A stretch of 64,000 nt of DNA from Corynebacterium kefirresidentii (GTDB taxonomy: Bacteria; Actinomycetota; Actinomycetes; Mycobacteriales; Mycobacteriaceae), in NCBI GenBank assembly GCA_002154655.1, contig NGUZ01000001.1, positions 248,001 to 312,000 on the forward strand. Direction: 5' to 3'. Shown piece after piece: positions 48,920-58,051 of this stretch (the stretch's first letter is position 1; the number at the start of each line of letters is the position of its first letter). The position numbers and the translations under genes were made by a program. Under the pieces are notes generated by a model. That model saw nothing but the letters and a program-made list of their open reading frames with translations, was not told where the DNA came from and searched no databases.

Positions 48920-51049
48920 ATGAATGAACCCCGTAACCGTTCCCGCAAGGTGACCCGCAAGGCGGGCCCACCCGCGGAAAACGAAACCGCCTCCAACGAG
49001 GCGGCTTCGCCAGTTTTCCAAGCCCCAGCTACTAATGCTGGCAATTCCGCACAGGATAAGCCGGCTAAGGGAGATAAGGACAACTCTGGCAAAAAGAATT
49101 CTTCCGATAACCAGCATGATGGCGGCGGTAACAACCGCCGCTCCCGTTCCCGTGGTAGCCGCGGCCGTGGCCGTGGCGGTAACGGCAACGGCAATAACCA
49201 TGGTGGAAATAATAACCATGGCGGCAACAACAAAAATGGCAACGGTAAGGGCCGCGGCCGCAATAACCGTGGTCGCCGCAACGTGCCCAAGTCGATGCAA
49301 GGTGCGGATCTAACCAAGCGTTTGCCAGAGCCACCAAAGCAGCCGAAGGATGCACTCCGCATTTATGCTTTGGGCGGAATCTCGGAGATCGGCCGCAATA
49401 TGACCGTCTTTGAGTACGGTGATGACCTCCTCATCATTGACTGCGGTGTGCTCTTCCCGTCTTCCGGTGAGCCGGGCGTGGATCTTATCCTGCCTGACTT
49501 TGGCCCCATCGAGAAGAAGATCCACAAGGTCAAGGCCCTCGTCGTTACTCACGCGCACGAGGATCACATCGGAGCTATTCCGTGGCTGCTGAAGCTGCGC
49601 CCGGATATCCCTATTGTTGCTTCCCGCTTTACCATCGCGCTCATTGCTGCGAAGTGTAAGGAACATCGTCAGAAGCCGAAGTTCGTCGAGGTTAATGAAA
49701 AATCCGACGTGACTTATGGACCATTCCGGGTTCGCTTCTGGGCAGTTAACCACTCCGTACCGGACGCCTTGGGCATCATGTTGGGAACCCCAGCGGGCAA
49801 TATCATCCATACCGGTGATATCAAGCTGGATCAGACCCCACTGGATAATCGTCCCACCGATCTGCCAGCCCTGTCTCGTTACGGTGATGAGGGCGTCGAC
49901 CTCATGCTGTGTGATTCCACCAATGCCACCGTGCCTGGTGTATCTGCATCTGAGGGTGATATTCCCGCCAATTTTAAGCGTCTCGTTGCCGGCGCGAAGC
50001 AGCGCGTTATCTTGGCTTCCTTCGCATCCAACGTCTACCGCGTCCAGGCTGCTATCGACGCTGCCGTGGCAAATGGCCGCAAGGTAGCTTTCAACGGCCG
50101 TTCGATGATGCGCAACATGGAAATCGCGGAAAAGATGGGCTTTTTGAAGGTCCCTCGCGGCACCATTATCCCCATCGATGAGGCTGCCAAGATGGCTCCG
50201 CACAAGACCATGCTCATCACCACCGGTACGCAGGGTGAGCCAATGGCCGCTCTATCGCGCATGGCTCGTCGCGAGCACCGCCAAATTACCGTACGTGATG
50301 GCGATACCATCATCTTCTCCTCCTCGCTTATCCCGGGCAATGAGGAAGCGGTCTACGGCGTGATTAATATGCTGTCTCAGATTGGTGCCAACGTCATTAC
50401 TAACCAAGACGTCAAGGTGCACGCCTCGGGCCACGGTTATGCCGGTGAGCTGCTGTTCCTGTACAACGCAGCGCGCCCGCGCAATGCTATGCCGGTGCAC
50501 GGCGAGTGGCGCCACCTACGTGCCAATAAGGAACTGGCCATTTCCACCGGTGTGGACCGCGATCGTACGGTGCTGGCGCAAAACGGCGTCGTCGTGGATT
50601 TGCGCAAGGGCCGCGCCGAGGTTGTAGGCCAGATGCAGGTGGGCAACCTCTACGTCGATGGTGTGTCCATGGGCGATGTAGATGCCGATACCTTGGCCGA
50701 CCGCACCAACCTGGGAACTGGTGGCGTGGTATCTATCACGTGCGTGATCGATAACCGTACCTCGCGCCTATTGGAGCACCCAACGGTATCTACCACAGGC
50801 TTTTCCGATGATGACCGCGGCATCGTGCCGGAGGTCGCAGAAATGGTAGAAAACACCATGAATGATCTCGCCGCAGAGGGCGAGAACGATACCTACCGCA
50901 TGGTGCAAAAACTGCGCCGCAAGGTATCTAAACTTATGGATTCGAAGTACAAGCGCGAGCCGGTCATTCTGCCGACTATCGTGCCGACCAACTCCGGCCC
51001 ATTGGTTACCGATGATGAAGACGTAGATGCTTCTCGTGAGTCTCTGTAA
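48920..51049 (+). CDS. rnj: Ribonuclease J
   Basis: 709 aa. Metallo-beta-lactamase/beta-CASP RNase with endo- and 5'-3' exonuclease activity. The first 145 residues are a disordered basic extension rich in Asn, Gly and Arg (for example NNHGGNNNHGG and GRGRNNRGRRN), longer than in Firmicutes. The catalytic block is T-H211-A-H213-E-D215-H216, with VHGEWRHL for the beta-CASP histidine. C-terminal RNase J domain present. It starts 2 bp after dapA, so it is in the dapA unit. A hairpin follows and runs into the next gene's promoter. Confidence 0.95.
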   Translation: MNEPRNRSRKVTRKAGPPAENETASNEAASPVFQAPATNAGNSAQDKPAKGDKDNSGKKNSSDNQHDGGGNNRRSRSRGSRGRGRGGNGNGNNHGGNNNHGGNNKNGNGKGRGRNNRGRRNVPKSMQGADLTKRLPEPPKQPKDALRIYALGGISEIGRNMTVFEYGDDLLIIDCGVLFPSSGEPGVDLILPDFGPIEKKIHKVKALVVTHAHEDHIGAIPWLLKLRPDIPIVASRFTIALIAAKCKEHRQKPKFVEVNEKSDVTYGPFRVRFWAVNHSVPDALGIMLGTPAGNIIHTGDIKLDQTPLDNRPTDLPALSRYGDEGVDLMLCDSTNATVPGVSASEGDIPANFKRLVAGAKQRVILASFASNVYRVQAAIDAAVANGRKVAFNGRSMMRNMEIAEKMGFLKVPRGTIIPIDEAAKMAPHKTMLITTGTQGEPMAALSRMARREHRQITVRDGDTIIFSSSLIPGNEEAVYGVINMLSQIGANVITNQDVKVHASGHGYAGELLFLYNAARPRNAMPVHGEWRHLRANKELAISTGVDRDRTVLAQNGVVVDLRKGRAEVVGQMQVGNLYVDGVSMGDVDADTLADRTNLGTGGVVSITCVIDNRTSRLLEHPTVSTTGFSDDDRGIVPEVAEMVENTMNDLAAEGENDTYRMVQKLRRKVSKLMDSKYKREPVILPTIVPTNSGPLVTDDEDVDASRESL

Positions 51050-51080
51050 ATAACAGGGTTCTTCGTATAAAGGCAGACGC

Positions 51081-51117
51081 AGCCCCAGTATGCCAGCTAG
51101 CTCGGTATGCTGGGGCT
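51081..51117 (+). terminator. Terminator hairpin of rnj overlapping the next promoter
   Basis: A 14-bp stem (51081-51094 with 51104-51117, two G-U pairs) and a 9-nt loop. It is followed by a T-rich but interrupted tail that is already the start of the next gene. Confidence 0.65.
51106..51111 (+). promoter_or_regulatory. -10 box of the TIGR03085 gene
   Basis: TATGCT within the right arm of the rnj hairpin, 7 nt before ATG 51119. Confidence 0.5.
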
Positions 51118-51118
51118 T

Positions 51119-51742
51119 ATGTCGTTTTCTTCTGCTGAGCGCGCCAAAATGGTCGCGCTATTTCATAAGCTTGGTCCTGATGCCCCTACTTTGTGCGAGG
51201 GTTGGACTACCCGTGACCTAGCCGTACATCTGTGGGTGCGGGAAAATCGCCCCGATGCAGCCGCTGGAGTTTTTGTCAAGGCTTTGTCCGGCCACCTTGA
51301 AAAGGAATCGCGGAAGGTTGCCGAACGCGACTTTGATGAGCTCGTTGATGACTGGGGGAGGGGACCGGCTACCTATAACCCCGTTCGTTTCGTGGATGCA
51401 CAGCAAAACTTTGTAGAGCATTTTGTTCACCACGAGGACGTTCGCCGGGCTAATGGCATGGGTCCGCGAGATTTCTCGGCACGAATCAAACAGCAGATGC
51501 ATAGCTACCTGAAGCTCTTAGCTAAGGTGGCCCTGCGTAACTCGACTCGCCCGGTCATTATGCAGCCCGAAGGATTACCGCGCATTGTCGCCGCGGATAA
51601 GCACGGCGTGGCGGATAAGGGAGATGCCGTAGTCCGAGTATCGGGGGAGGTAGGCGAACTGATTCTGTGGTCCTTCGGACGTGACGCTGCCGAAGTCACG
51701 CTCGAGGGAGATGCCAAAGCCGCCGTACGGTCAACTCTCTAG
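51119..51742 (+). CDS. TIGR03085 family protein (mycothiol-dependent isomerase-like fold)
   Basis: 207 aa. The N-terminal helical bundle resembles the DinB-like maleylpyruvate-isomerase domain: LCEGWTTRDLAVHLWVREN and NFVEHFVHHEDVRRANG, where His and Glu residues are candidate metal ligands. The family is actinobacterial and presumed to use mycothiol; its reaction is unknown. No Shine-Dalgarno site is present because a hairpin occupies that position; the -10 box 7 nt upstream indicates leaderless translation. In-frame ATG codons at 51107 and 51149 are less likely starts. Confidence 0.78.
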   Translation: MSFSSAERAKMVALFHKLGPDAPTLCEGWTTRDLAVHLWVRENRPDAAAGVFVKALSGHLEKESRKVAERDFDELVDDWGRGPATYNPVRFVDAQQNFVEHFVHHEDVRRANGMGPRDFSARIKQQMHSYLKLLAKVALRNSTRPVIMQPEGLPRIVAADKHGVADKGDAVVRVSGEVGELILWSFGRDAAEVTLEGDAKAAVRSTL

Positions 51743-51860
51743 CCTTGAATTAGTACTATTATCGCAATCGTCGTACGCCGTTGGGGGTGTGACTTTCGAT
51801 TATGACCCTAGGCCTCGGGGGAAACGCGTGTGGCTAATGTGATTTATGGGGTGGCCCGGT

Positions 51861-51866
51861 TAAGGT
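51861..51866 (+). promoter_or_regulatory. -10 box of ftsK
   Basis: TAAGGT, 6 nt before ATG 51873. Confidence 0.5.
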
Positions 51867-51872
51867 AGAGGC

Positions 51873-54800
51873 ATGTCTGTCAAAAATGCCTCTTCGCGCG
51901 GGACGCGCCGAAAGACGAATCGTTCACGGCCATCTGGCCGCAGCCGGTCCGGTGCTGGCATGCCGGAAACCTTGGCTATGACGTCCTCGCATCGGCGTGC
52001 TGCAGCGACCTCACAGGAGCGCACCGGTAGTGCGTTCCGGGCCGTCGGCAAGGGCTTGGGCGCAGTGTTTGGTGCCACGGCGCGCGGCATGGGAAACATG
52101 GCGCGAGGTGTAAGCCATGGAGTGGCCGGGCTGAAGCCGAGCGAAGACGTATATGACACCGAGGAGTACGAGACGACAAGGGAGCCGGAAGAAATTTCTG
52201 CACGCGGGGAGAACAAAAAGAAAAGCAAGGTTACTCGTGCCAATGATGTAGCAGCGGAAGAACACCCTTCGACCATGGAATTGGGTGAGTCGGAGTCGCG
52301 CGGCATTCAGGTGAAAAATCCCGATGCGGTGGCACTCGTGCTCATCGGTATTGCCATCGTGCTCGCGGCTACGGTCTGGTTCGGCGTCGCTGGCCAAGTA
52401 GGTGCCTGGGTGGGCAATATCGTGCGCTATGTCATTGGTGCGGGCGCATGGGTGCTGCCAGTGGCCTTAGTGGCTTTGGCCATTGCCTTGATGATGGATA
52501 TCTCCGGCCCGGCGGGGCATTTTAAGCCGCGCATTGTGGGCGGAATTAGCATTATTGTATTGGCCATGCTCAGCTTGATCCATATCTTTGCTGGCACCCC
52601 TGAACTTGGCTTTACCCCGGAAAGTGCCGGTGGTGCGGGCGGAGTAATCGGCTATGCCATTGGTGGCCTGTTGGAGACTGCCTTTACCTCCTTCGTTGCA
52701 GTGCCGTTGCTTTTCCTCGTCATTATCTACGGCGCCCTTTTGGTCACCGGAATCACCATCCGCGAGGCCTATGAGCTGGTGGCTGATGCCATCGCCGCAG
52801 CTTTCTCTCGCTTTGGCGGTGCGGATGAAGATTATTACGAAGACGAGGGCGATGACCTTTATGGACACGTCACCGGCGATATCGATGATATTGCGGAAGG
52901 GCGTGAGCGCAGCACCCGCCCGGCTCGACCTGCGGCCAAGCGCCGAACCTCTGAACGCGGTGGAAGCCTGCGCGCTTTCCGAGGCCGCACTGAAGGCCCC
53001 GCTCCGCGTGGTTCCTCTTATCCCATAGAGTCCCCCGCTGCGGCGGAGGAGGACGAAGCAACCCGTACCTTTAGCGCGCCAACGCGTGGCGGTTTTCAGT
53101 CCGTGTCCACTCCGGCGGAGAAGCCAGTTTCGCGCGATATTGAGGATACCGATGAGATTCCCGTCGTAGAAGATTCTGCTGCGTCTTCGCCGGCCCAGCC
53201 AGACTCCGTAGACTCGGAGCCGACCCGCGTTCTGGGCACCGCTGGCCAGCGCTCCGCATTTGACTCTGCTCGCTCTGGTTCAGCAGCGGGTACCGCCGCC
53301 GGTTCCGCTGTGGGATCGGCTGCGGGGGCAGCCGCTGGCGCTGCGGGAGCTGCAGGGGCGGCACGTGGCGCAGCTAAGGCTGCAGGTGCCGGTGCTGCCG
53401 GAGCCGCTGGAGCCGCGGTGGCAGGTGCTGCCGCTGGGGCCGCTGGGTCCGCTGCACAAGGAGGCGCGGATGCAGTATCGTCCGCGCACGAGAAGGCCCG
53501 CCAGCTCTTCCGTGAACGTTCTGGACGCGATGCAACGACCGGCGCGCAGGTGGATAGCTCTGAACCGGCGGCCGAACCAGGAGCAGGAACGGGAACTGCC
53601 GGTGCGCCCGCGCCAGCTGGGGCGCCCGCTGCCGCGCCCGCCGCACAGTTTGGCAACGAGAATTACGCGGTTCCTTCTACGGATTTGTTGACTCCAGGCA
53701 CCCCAGCCAAGGAGCGCACCGAGATTAACGACCGCATTATCGAGGCCATTACTGATGTCTTTGAAGAGTTCAAGGTGGATGCGCAAGTCACCGGTTTCAG
53801 CCGTGGTCCAACAGTGACCCGTTATGAAATCGAGCTGGGGCCAGGCGTCAAGGTATCCAAGATTACGAATTTGCAGTCCAATCTCGCCTACGCTGTAGCC
53901 ACGGACAACCTGCGCTTGCTGACGCCTATCCCCGGTAAGTCAGCTGTTGGCATTGAGGTTCCCAACCCAGACCGCGAGATGGTACACCTGCGTGAGGTGC
54001 TTGATGCGCCCAGCATGACCAGCTCTCCTGACCCGATGCTTATTGGATTGGGTAAGGATATCGAAGGCGAATACACCTCCTTCTCGGTACAGAAGATGCC
54101 GCACTTGCTAGTTGCCGGCGCTACCGGTTCCGGTAAGTCCGCCTTCGTGAACTCCATGTTGGTCTCGTTGCTTACCCGCGCTACTCCAGAGCAGGTACGC
54201 CTTATTCTGGTGGACCCGAAGATGGTGGAACTTACCCCGTACGAGGGCATTCCGCACCTGATCACGCCCATCATTACCCAGCCGAAGAAGGCCGCAGCAG
54301 CCCTGCAATGGCTGGTGGAGGAGATGGAGCAGCGCTACATGGATATGAAGGCTGCTCGCGTGCGCAAGATTGAGGACTATAACCGCAAGGTGGTCGCCGG
54401 CGAATACCAGGCACCGGCAGGTTCCGAGCGCGAGGTACGCCCGTACCCGTACATCGTGTGCGTCGTCGACGAGCTGGCGGATCTGATGATGACTGCGCCA
54501 AAGGAGATTGAGGACTCCATCGTCCGCATCACCCAGAAGGCGCGTGCCGCCGGAATTCACCTAGTACTGGCAACCCAGCGCCCGTCCGTGGATGTGGTCA
54601 CCGGTCTGATTAAGACCAACGTTCCATCGCGCTTGGCTTTCGCAACGTCCTCGCTGACGGACTCGCGCGTCATCTTGGACCAAGGTGGCGCTGAAAAGCT
54701 TATTGGCATGGGCGATGGCCTCTTTATCCCGCAGGGCAAGCGTCCGGTGCGTATGCAGGGTGCATTCGTCTCAGATGATGAAGTTATGGCCGTCGTCGAT

Positions 54801-55298
54801 GCTGCCAAGTCTCAAGCCGCACCGAACTATACCGAGGGAGTGACTGAAGAAAAGCAGTCCGAGGCCAAGAAGGAAATCGACGAGGAAATTGGCAAGGATA
54901 TGGATGACCTCCTCGAAGCCGTCGAGTTGGTTGTCACCGCCCAGTTGGGCTCTACTTCCATGTTGCAGCGCAAGCTGCGCATCGGCTTTGCCAAGGCCGG
55001 CCGCCTGATGGATCTCATGGAATCCCGTGGCGTTGTTGGTCCATCCGAAGGATCTAAGGCTCGCGAGGTCCTCGTGAAGCCGGAAGAGCTTGATACCATC
55101 ATCTGGATGATCAAGGGAGCCGACCCTGCCGAGGCCCCCAAGGAAATCCAGGAGGAGATGCAGCAGCAGGAACACGATGATGCCGCAGCTTCCTCCGACG
55201 CCGAGTCCACCGCAAACGCTGAGCCTGCTTCGCCGAGCGAGGCCGGTGATACCCGTACCGTACAGGCAACGTATAACCCTTCGGCAGGCGCTTTCTAA
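51873..55298 (+). CDS. ftsK: DNA translocase FtsK
   Basis: 1141 aa. Pumps chromosomal DNA at the septum and aids terminus resolution. A basic N-terminal tail of about 145 residues is followed by four or more transmembrane helices (about 150-310). A long disordered linker (about 320-600) includes a nearly pure Ala/Gly stretch at about 470-535. The motor domain has Walker A GATGSGKS (749-756), Walker B LILVDPKM, and [11 protein letters not shown]. The C-terminal gamma winged helix (about 1010-1080) contains [19 protein letters not shown] and reads the KOPS sites. An acidic tail ends it. Family certain. Confidence 0.97.
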   Translation: MSVKNASSRGTRRKTNRSRPSGRSRSGAGMPETLAMTSSHRRAAATSQERTGSAFRAVGKGLGAVFGATARGMGNMARGVSHGVAGLKPSEDVYDTEEYETTREPEEISARGENKKKSKVTRANDVAAEEHPSTMELGESESRGIQVKNPDAVALVLIGIAIVLAATVWFGVAGQVGAWVGNIVRYVIGAGAWVLPVALVALAIALMMDISGPAGHFKPRIVGGISIIVLAMLSLIHIFAGTPELGFTPESAGGAGGVIGYAIGGLLETAFTSFVAVPLLFLVIIYGALLVTGITIREAYELVADAIAAAFSRFGGADEDYYEDEGDDLYGHVTGDIDDIAEGRERSTRPARPAAKRRTSERGGSLRAFRGRTEGPAPRGSSYPIESPAAAEEDEATRTFSAPTRGGFQSVSTPAEKPVSRDIEDTDEIPVVEDSAASSPAQPDSVDSEPTRVLGTAGQRSAFDSARSGSAAGTAAGSAVGSAAGAAAGAAGAAGAARGAAKAAGAGAAGAAGAAVAGAAAGAAGSAAQGGADAVSSAHEKARQLFRERSGRDATTGAQVDSSEPAAEPGAGTGTAGAPAPAGAPAAAPAAQFGNENYAVPSTDLLTPGTPAKERTEINDRIIEAITDVFEEFKVDAQVTGFSRGPTVTRYEIELGPGVKVSKITNLQSNLAYAVATDNLRLLTPIPGKSAVGIEVPNPDREMVHLREVLDAPSMTSSPDPMLIGLGKDIEGEYTSFSVQKMPHLLVAGATGSGKSAFVNSMLVSLLTRATPEQVRLILVDPKMVELTPYEGIPHLITPIITQPKKAAAALQWLVEEMEQRYMDMKAARVRKIEDYNRKVVAGEYQAPAGSEREVRPYPYIVCVVDELADLMMTAPKEIEDSIVRITQKARAAGIHLVLATQRPSVDVVTGLIKTNVPSRLAFATSSLTDSRVILDQGGAEKLIGMGDGLFIPQGKRPVRMQGAFVSDDEVMAVVDAAKSQAAPNYTEGVTEEKQSEAKKEIDEEIGKDMDDLLEAVELVVTAQLGSTSMLQRKLRIGFAKAGRLMDLMESRGVVGPSEGSKAREVLVKPEELDTIIWMIKGADPAEAPKEIQEEMQQQEHDDAAASSDAESTANAEPASPSEAGDTRTVQATYNPSAGAF

Positions 55299-55305
55299 GA
55301 TCGTG

Positions 55306-55311
55306 TAAACT
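55306..55311 (+). promoter_or_regulatory. -10 box of the terC transcript
   Basis: TAAACT just after the ftsK stop; transcription from about 55318 would begin at the 5' strand of the riboswitch. Confidence 0.5.
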
Positions 55312-55319
55312 TAGGCAAG

Positions 55320-55467
55320 TCTTGGAGGGGAGTACCCCATCCTGCGGCACCGATCGTCAGCACGGAAGCGACACGCTCCCGGTCGTGCCGGCCCGGCTCC
55401 CTGAGGAGAATCGGGTGGGGGAGACCTCCGGTCATTTTGTTGTATCTTCGACCGGAGGGATGTACCA
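55320..55467 (+). promoter_or_regulatory. yybP-ykoY family Mn2+ riboswitch controlling terC
   Basis: The 150-nt leader carries the conserved blocks of the yybP-ykoY family in order: GGGGAGTA (55327-55334), a CGTCAGCA element (55345-55352 region, matching CGUCAaCA), GC-rich paired arms, and GGGGAGACC (55418-55426). The closing helix P1 is GGAGG (55324-55328) with CCTCC (55425-55429). The same CCTCC, extended to CCTCCGGTC (55425-55433), can instead pair 9/9 with GACCGGAGG (55450-55458), which contains the terC ribosome binding site. There is no T run, so control would be at translation: ligand-stabilised P1 frees the site. Manganese as ligand is family knowledge. Confidence 0.82.
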
Positions 55468-56589
55468 ATGCATGTGCCATTGTGGATCTGGGCGATTTCT
55501 ATCGTCGTTATTCTTGGATTTTTTGTTTTCGATTTCTACTCCCATGTGCGGACCCCGCACGAGCCGACGCTCAAAGAATCAGGGTTCTGGACCCTTTTCT
55601 ACGTCGGCATTGCTCTCCTTTTCGGTGCCGGCGTATGGGCCATCTGGGACCATGAGCACGGCATTCAATACCTCACGGGTTATGTGACAGAAAAAGCGCT
55701 GTCAGTAGATAACCTCTTCGTGTTTGCGCTCATCATGGGCGCGTTCAAGATCCCGCGTAAGTATCAGCAAAAAGTGTTGCTCATCGGTATTGTCATCGCC
55801 CTGGCATGCCGGCTGGTATTCATCCTTTTGGGCGCAGCGGTCATTTCCGCGTGGTCTGATATCTTCTACCTGTTTGCGGTTTTCCTCATCTACACGGCAA
55901 TCAAGCTCATCATTGATGAGCTTAGGGATGCCCCCGAAACCGATCCCAACGACATGGGCATCATCAAGCTAATTCGCAAGGTAGTTCACGTCACCCCGCG
56001 TTACCACGGCGATAGGCTCACGCACCGCGTGGAGGATTCCTCTGGCAAACGTAAATTCGCCTTTACTCCGCTGTTTATCGCGTTGGTATCTATCGGCTTA
56101 ATCGACGTGATGTTTGCCTTTGACTCCATTCCGGCCATTTACGGCATTACCGCAGAAGCGTTCTTGGTCTTTACCACCAATGCGTTCTCCCTCATGGGTT
56201 TGCGCCAGATGTACTTCCTGCTTGACGGTCTGCTGGATCGCCTCGTGTACCTGCCTTATGGCCTAGGCGTCATTCTGGGCTTTATTGGCGTGAAGCTGCT
56301 GTTCCACGCGCTGCATGAGAATAACTTGCCGTTTGTCAACGGCGGCGAAAACGTAGAGTCCGTCCCAGAATTTTCCACCATCACCTCACTCATAGTGATT
56401 GTGGGGGTACTGGTTATTACGGTGATTGCCTCGATCATCAAACACAAGCGGGATGAAAACCAAGGCGGAGTGCCGGTATCGCATAATCACTTCGACTGGG
56501 ACGAGGAAGGCAATAAGATAGTCCGTAACAAAAAGGGCGAATTCCTGGGCAAGGCCGATGACCTGCCCAAGGAAGAGCTGCCGCACTAA
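55468..56589 (+). CDS. TerC family integral membrane protein
   Basis: 373 aa, seven to nine transmembrane helices. TerC signatures: EKALSVDNLFVFALIMG and LIDVMFAFDSIPAIYGIT, with the acidic membrane residues thought to bind metal. The C-terminus is a charged cytoplasmic tail. TerC/Alx proteins are proposed Mn2+ exporters or supply metal to secreted proteins. The riboswitch upstream supports a role in manganese homeostasis. GGAGGG lies 8 nt before the ATG. Its stop overlaps that of the convergent YciI gene by 3-4 bp. Confidence 0.92.
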   Translation: MHVPLWIWAISIVVILGFFVFDFYSHVRTPHEPTLKESGFWTLFYVGIALLFGAGVWAIWDHEHGIQYLTGYVTEKALSVDNLFVFALIMGAFKIPRKYQQKVLLIGIVIALACRLVFILLGAAVISAWSDIFYLFAVFLIYTAIKLIIDELRDAPETDPNDMGIIKLIRKVVHVTPRYHGDRLTHRVEDSSGKRKFAFTPLFIALVSIGLIDVMFAFDSIPAIYGITAEAFLVFTTNAFSLMGLRQMYFLLDGLLDRLVYLPYGLGVILGFIGVKLLFHALHENNLPFVNGGENVESVPEFSTITSLIVIVGVLVITVIASIIKHKRDENQGGVPVSHNHFDWDEEGNKIVRNKKGEFLGKADDLPKEELPH

Positions 56590-56873
56590 AAGCGCGCGTT
56601 AACCGGACTCCATTCGCGGAAACTACGGCCGGTGATGCAGCCGGCCTGGTAGAAGGGGTCATTGTCCATGAGGGTGATTGCATCGGCAACCTCTGCGTCG
56701 TCGCCAAGCCCCACGATGATAAGCGCGCCGCCTTTGGAATCCGTCAATGGGCCAGTGGCAATGATGGTGCCTTCTTCAAAAAGCTGCGCGGTGAATTCGC
56801 GGTGTGCGGGGCGGGCTTTGGCAATCTCTGGATTATTGGGGTTGTAGTCGTAGCTAACTGCAAAATACTTCAT
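56586..56873 (-). CDS. YciI family protein
   Basis: 95 aa, ferredoxin-like fold. Family features: MKYFAVSYDYNPNNPEIAKARPAHREF with the invariant His, then GTIIATGPLTDSKGGA and DNDPFYQAG with Asp. YciI proteins are small, sometimes with chlorohydrolase-like activity; the physiological role is unknown. Start 56873 chosen because the family begins MKYF; the frame extends to 56900. Convergent with terC, stops overlapping. Confidence 0.85.
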   Translation of the reverse strand: MKYFAVSYDYNPNNPEIAKARPAHREFTAQLFEEGTIIATGPLTDSKGGALIIVGLGDDAEVADAITLMDNDPFYQAGCITGRSFREWSPVNARF

Positions 56874-56928
56874 GCTTCGCATTCTAAATTGCAGGGGCAT
56901 CTAAGCGCAGGCCCTTAGTGCTAACAGG

Positions 56929-56934
56929 TAGTAT
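56929..56934 (+). promoter_or_regulatory. -10 box of pgsA
   Basis: TAGTAT, 7 nt before GTG 56942; this decides that start over ATG 56933, which lies inside the box. Confidence 0.45.
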
Positions 56935-56941
56935 GTATAAC

Positions 56942-57517
56942 GTGAATCAACCCGGAACACAGTCAGCGCAATCTTCGGATGTGAATCCGCAGGTGTCTAA
57001 TTGGAACCTGCCAAATGTTCTCACCAGCCTGCGCATTCTATTTATTCCGGTTTTCGCATGGCTGGTCGTAGCGGGCCACGAATGGTGGGCTTTTGGCCTA
57101 TTTGCAGCCTTAATGCTCACAGATAAACTCGACGGCGACATCGCCCGCGCCCGCGGCCTCATTACTAATTTTGGCAAGATTGCTGATCCCATCGCGGATA
57201 AGGCACTAATGACTACCGCACTGGTGTGTCTCAACATTATTGGGGCACTGCCAGTGTGGATTACCGTTGTTATTCTTATTCGTGAATTCGGTATCACCAT
57301 CTGGCGAATGGTTTTGCTGCGTCGCGGCAAGGTAGTGCCTGCCTCGAAGGGCGGCAAGCTGAAGACGGTACTGCAATCCCTGGCCGTTGGATTGTACTTG
57401 TGGCCGTTGCCTGAGTGGATGAACGTACCGACCTTTGTAGTCATGCTGGTGGCGGCAGTTGTGACCGTGGTTACCGGCGTGCAGTATCTCATAGACGGCA
57501 AGAAGCAGAATAGCTAG
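56942..57517 (+). CDS. pgsA: CDP-alcohol phosphatidyltransferase (PgsA-type)
   Basis: 191 aa, about five transmembrane helices. Catalyses transfer of phosphatidyl from CDP-diacylglycerol to glycerol 3-phosphate, making phosphatidylglycerol phosphate. The full CDP-alcohol motif D-x2-D-G-x2-A-R-x8-G-x3-D-x3-D is visible in DKLDGDIARARGLIT followed by NFGKIADPIADK. The N-terminal 25 residues are polar (Gln/Ser/Asn-rich). cinA follows almost without a gap. Mycobacteria keep the same order pgsA3-(cinA)-clgR-pspA. Confidence 0.9.
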   Translation: MNQPGTQSAQSSDVNPQVSNWNLPNVLTSLRILFIPVFAWLVVAGHEWWAFGLFAALMLTDKLDGDIARARGLITNFGKIADPIADKALMTTALVCLNIIGALPVWITVVILIREFGITIWRMVLLRRGKVVPASKGGKLKTVLQSLAVGLYLWPLPEWMNVPTFVVMLVAAVVTVVTGVQYLIDGKKQNS

Positions 57518-57527
57518 GTGGTCTTCC

Positions 57528-58025
57528 ATTAAAACTGCTGCGGCCAGGCTTGTATCCGGTCTCACCGAGCGCGGTGAAACCTTGTCCTTCTGTGAGTCTT
57601 TAACAGCTGGGTTGGCCAGCGCTACGGTGGCGTCAGTTCCTGGGGCATCGGCTGTGTTGCGTGGCGGGTTGGTTACCTATGCGACCGAGGTTAAATCCCA
57701 CTTCTTGCACCAACCTGTGGCCGAAATTGAGGCTGCCGGTGTCGTTTCTGAGGAGACTGCCCTCGCTATGGCGCGCGCTGCGGTGGCAGAAACCGCAGCG
57801 GACTGGGGGATAGGCCTTACTGGAGTGGCCGGACCAGACCTACAGGAAGGCAAACCGGCGGGCACGGTCTATATCGGAATCTACTCGCCCGGTAGGGTTG
57901 CTTTCTCCCAATTACTATCCGGGTTGGGTACAGAGCGCAATGAAATCAGGGAAGCCACGGTTGCAGCCTCTTTGCGGCTCCTCGGCACAATTTTGGAAGA
58001 AAACCCGCTGCGGCGGGAACAATAA
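57528..58025 (+). CDS. cinA: CinA C-terminal-domain protein (NMN amidohydrolase type), apparent ATT start
   Basis: About 165 aa. Stand-alone CinA amidase domain, which in E. coli (PncC) deamidates nicotinamide mononucleotide. Features: CESLTAGL, GGLVTYATEVK, LTGVAGPD and GTVYIGI. The first in-frame ATG/GTG/TTG is TTG 57582, which would remove the conserved N-terminal helix (reading TAAARLVSGLTERGETLSF). An AGGTGG site at 57516-57521 is ideally spaced (6 nt) to an ATT at 57528, the best candidate start; upstream in frame only ACG and ATA occur before a stop at 57492. It overlaps the end of pgsA, so coupling is likely. A sequencing error at the start is the alternative. Confidence 0.82.
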   Translation: MKTAAARLVSGLTERGETLSFCESLTAGLASATVASVPGASAVLRGGLVTYATEVKSHFLHQPVAEIEAAGVVSEETALAMARAAVAETAADWGIGLTGVAGPDLQEGKPAGTVYIGIYSPGRVAFSQLLSGLGTERNEIREATVAASLRLLGTILEENPLRREQ

Positions 58026-58051
58026 TGAGATAAGGGGCGTTGACCATAGTG

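Noticed and set aside
53275..53470. GCN/GGN repeats as a CRISPR or microsatellite
   Set aside because: No regular unit or spacers; the period is that of codons and the frame stays open within ftsK.
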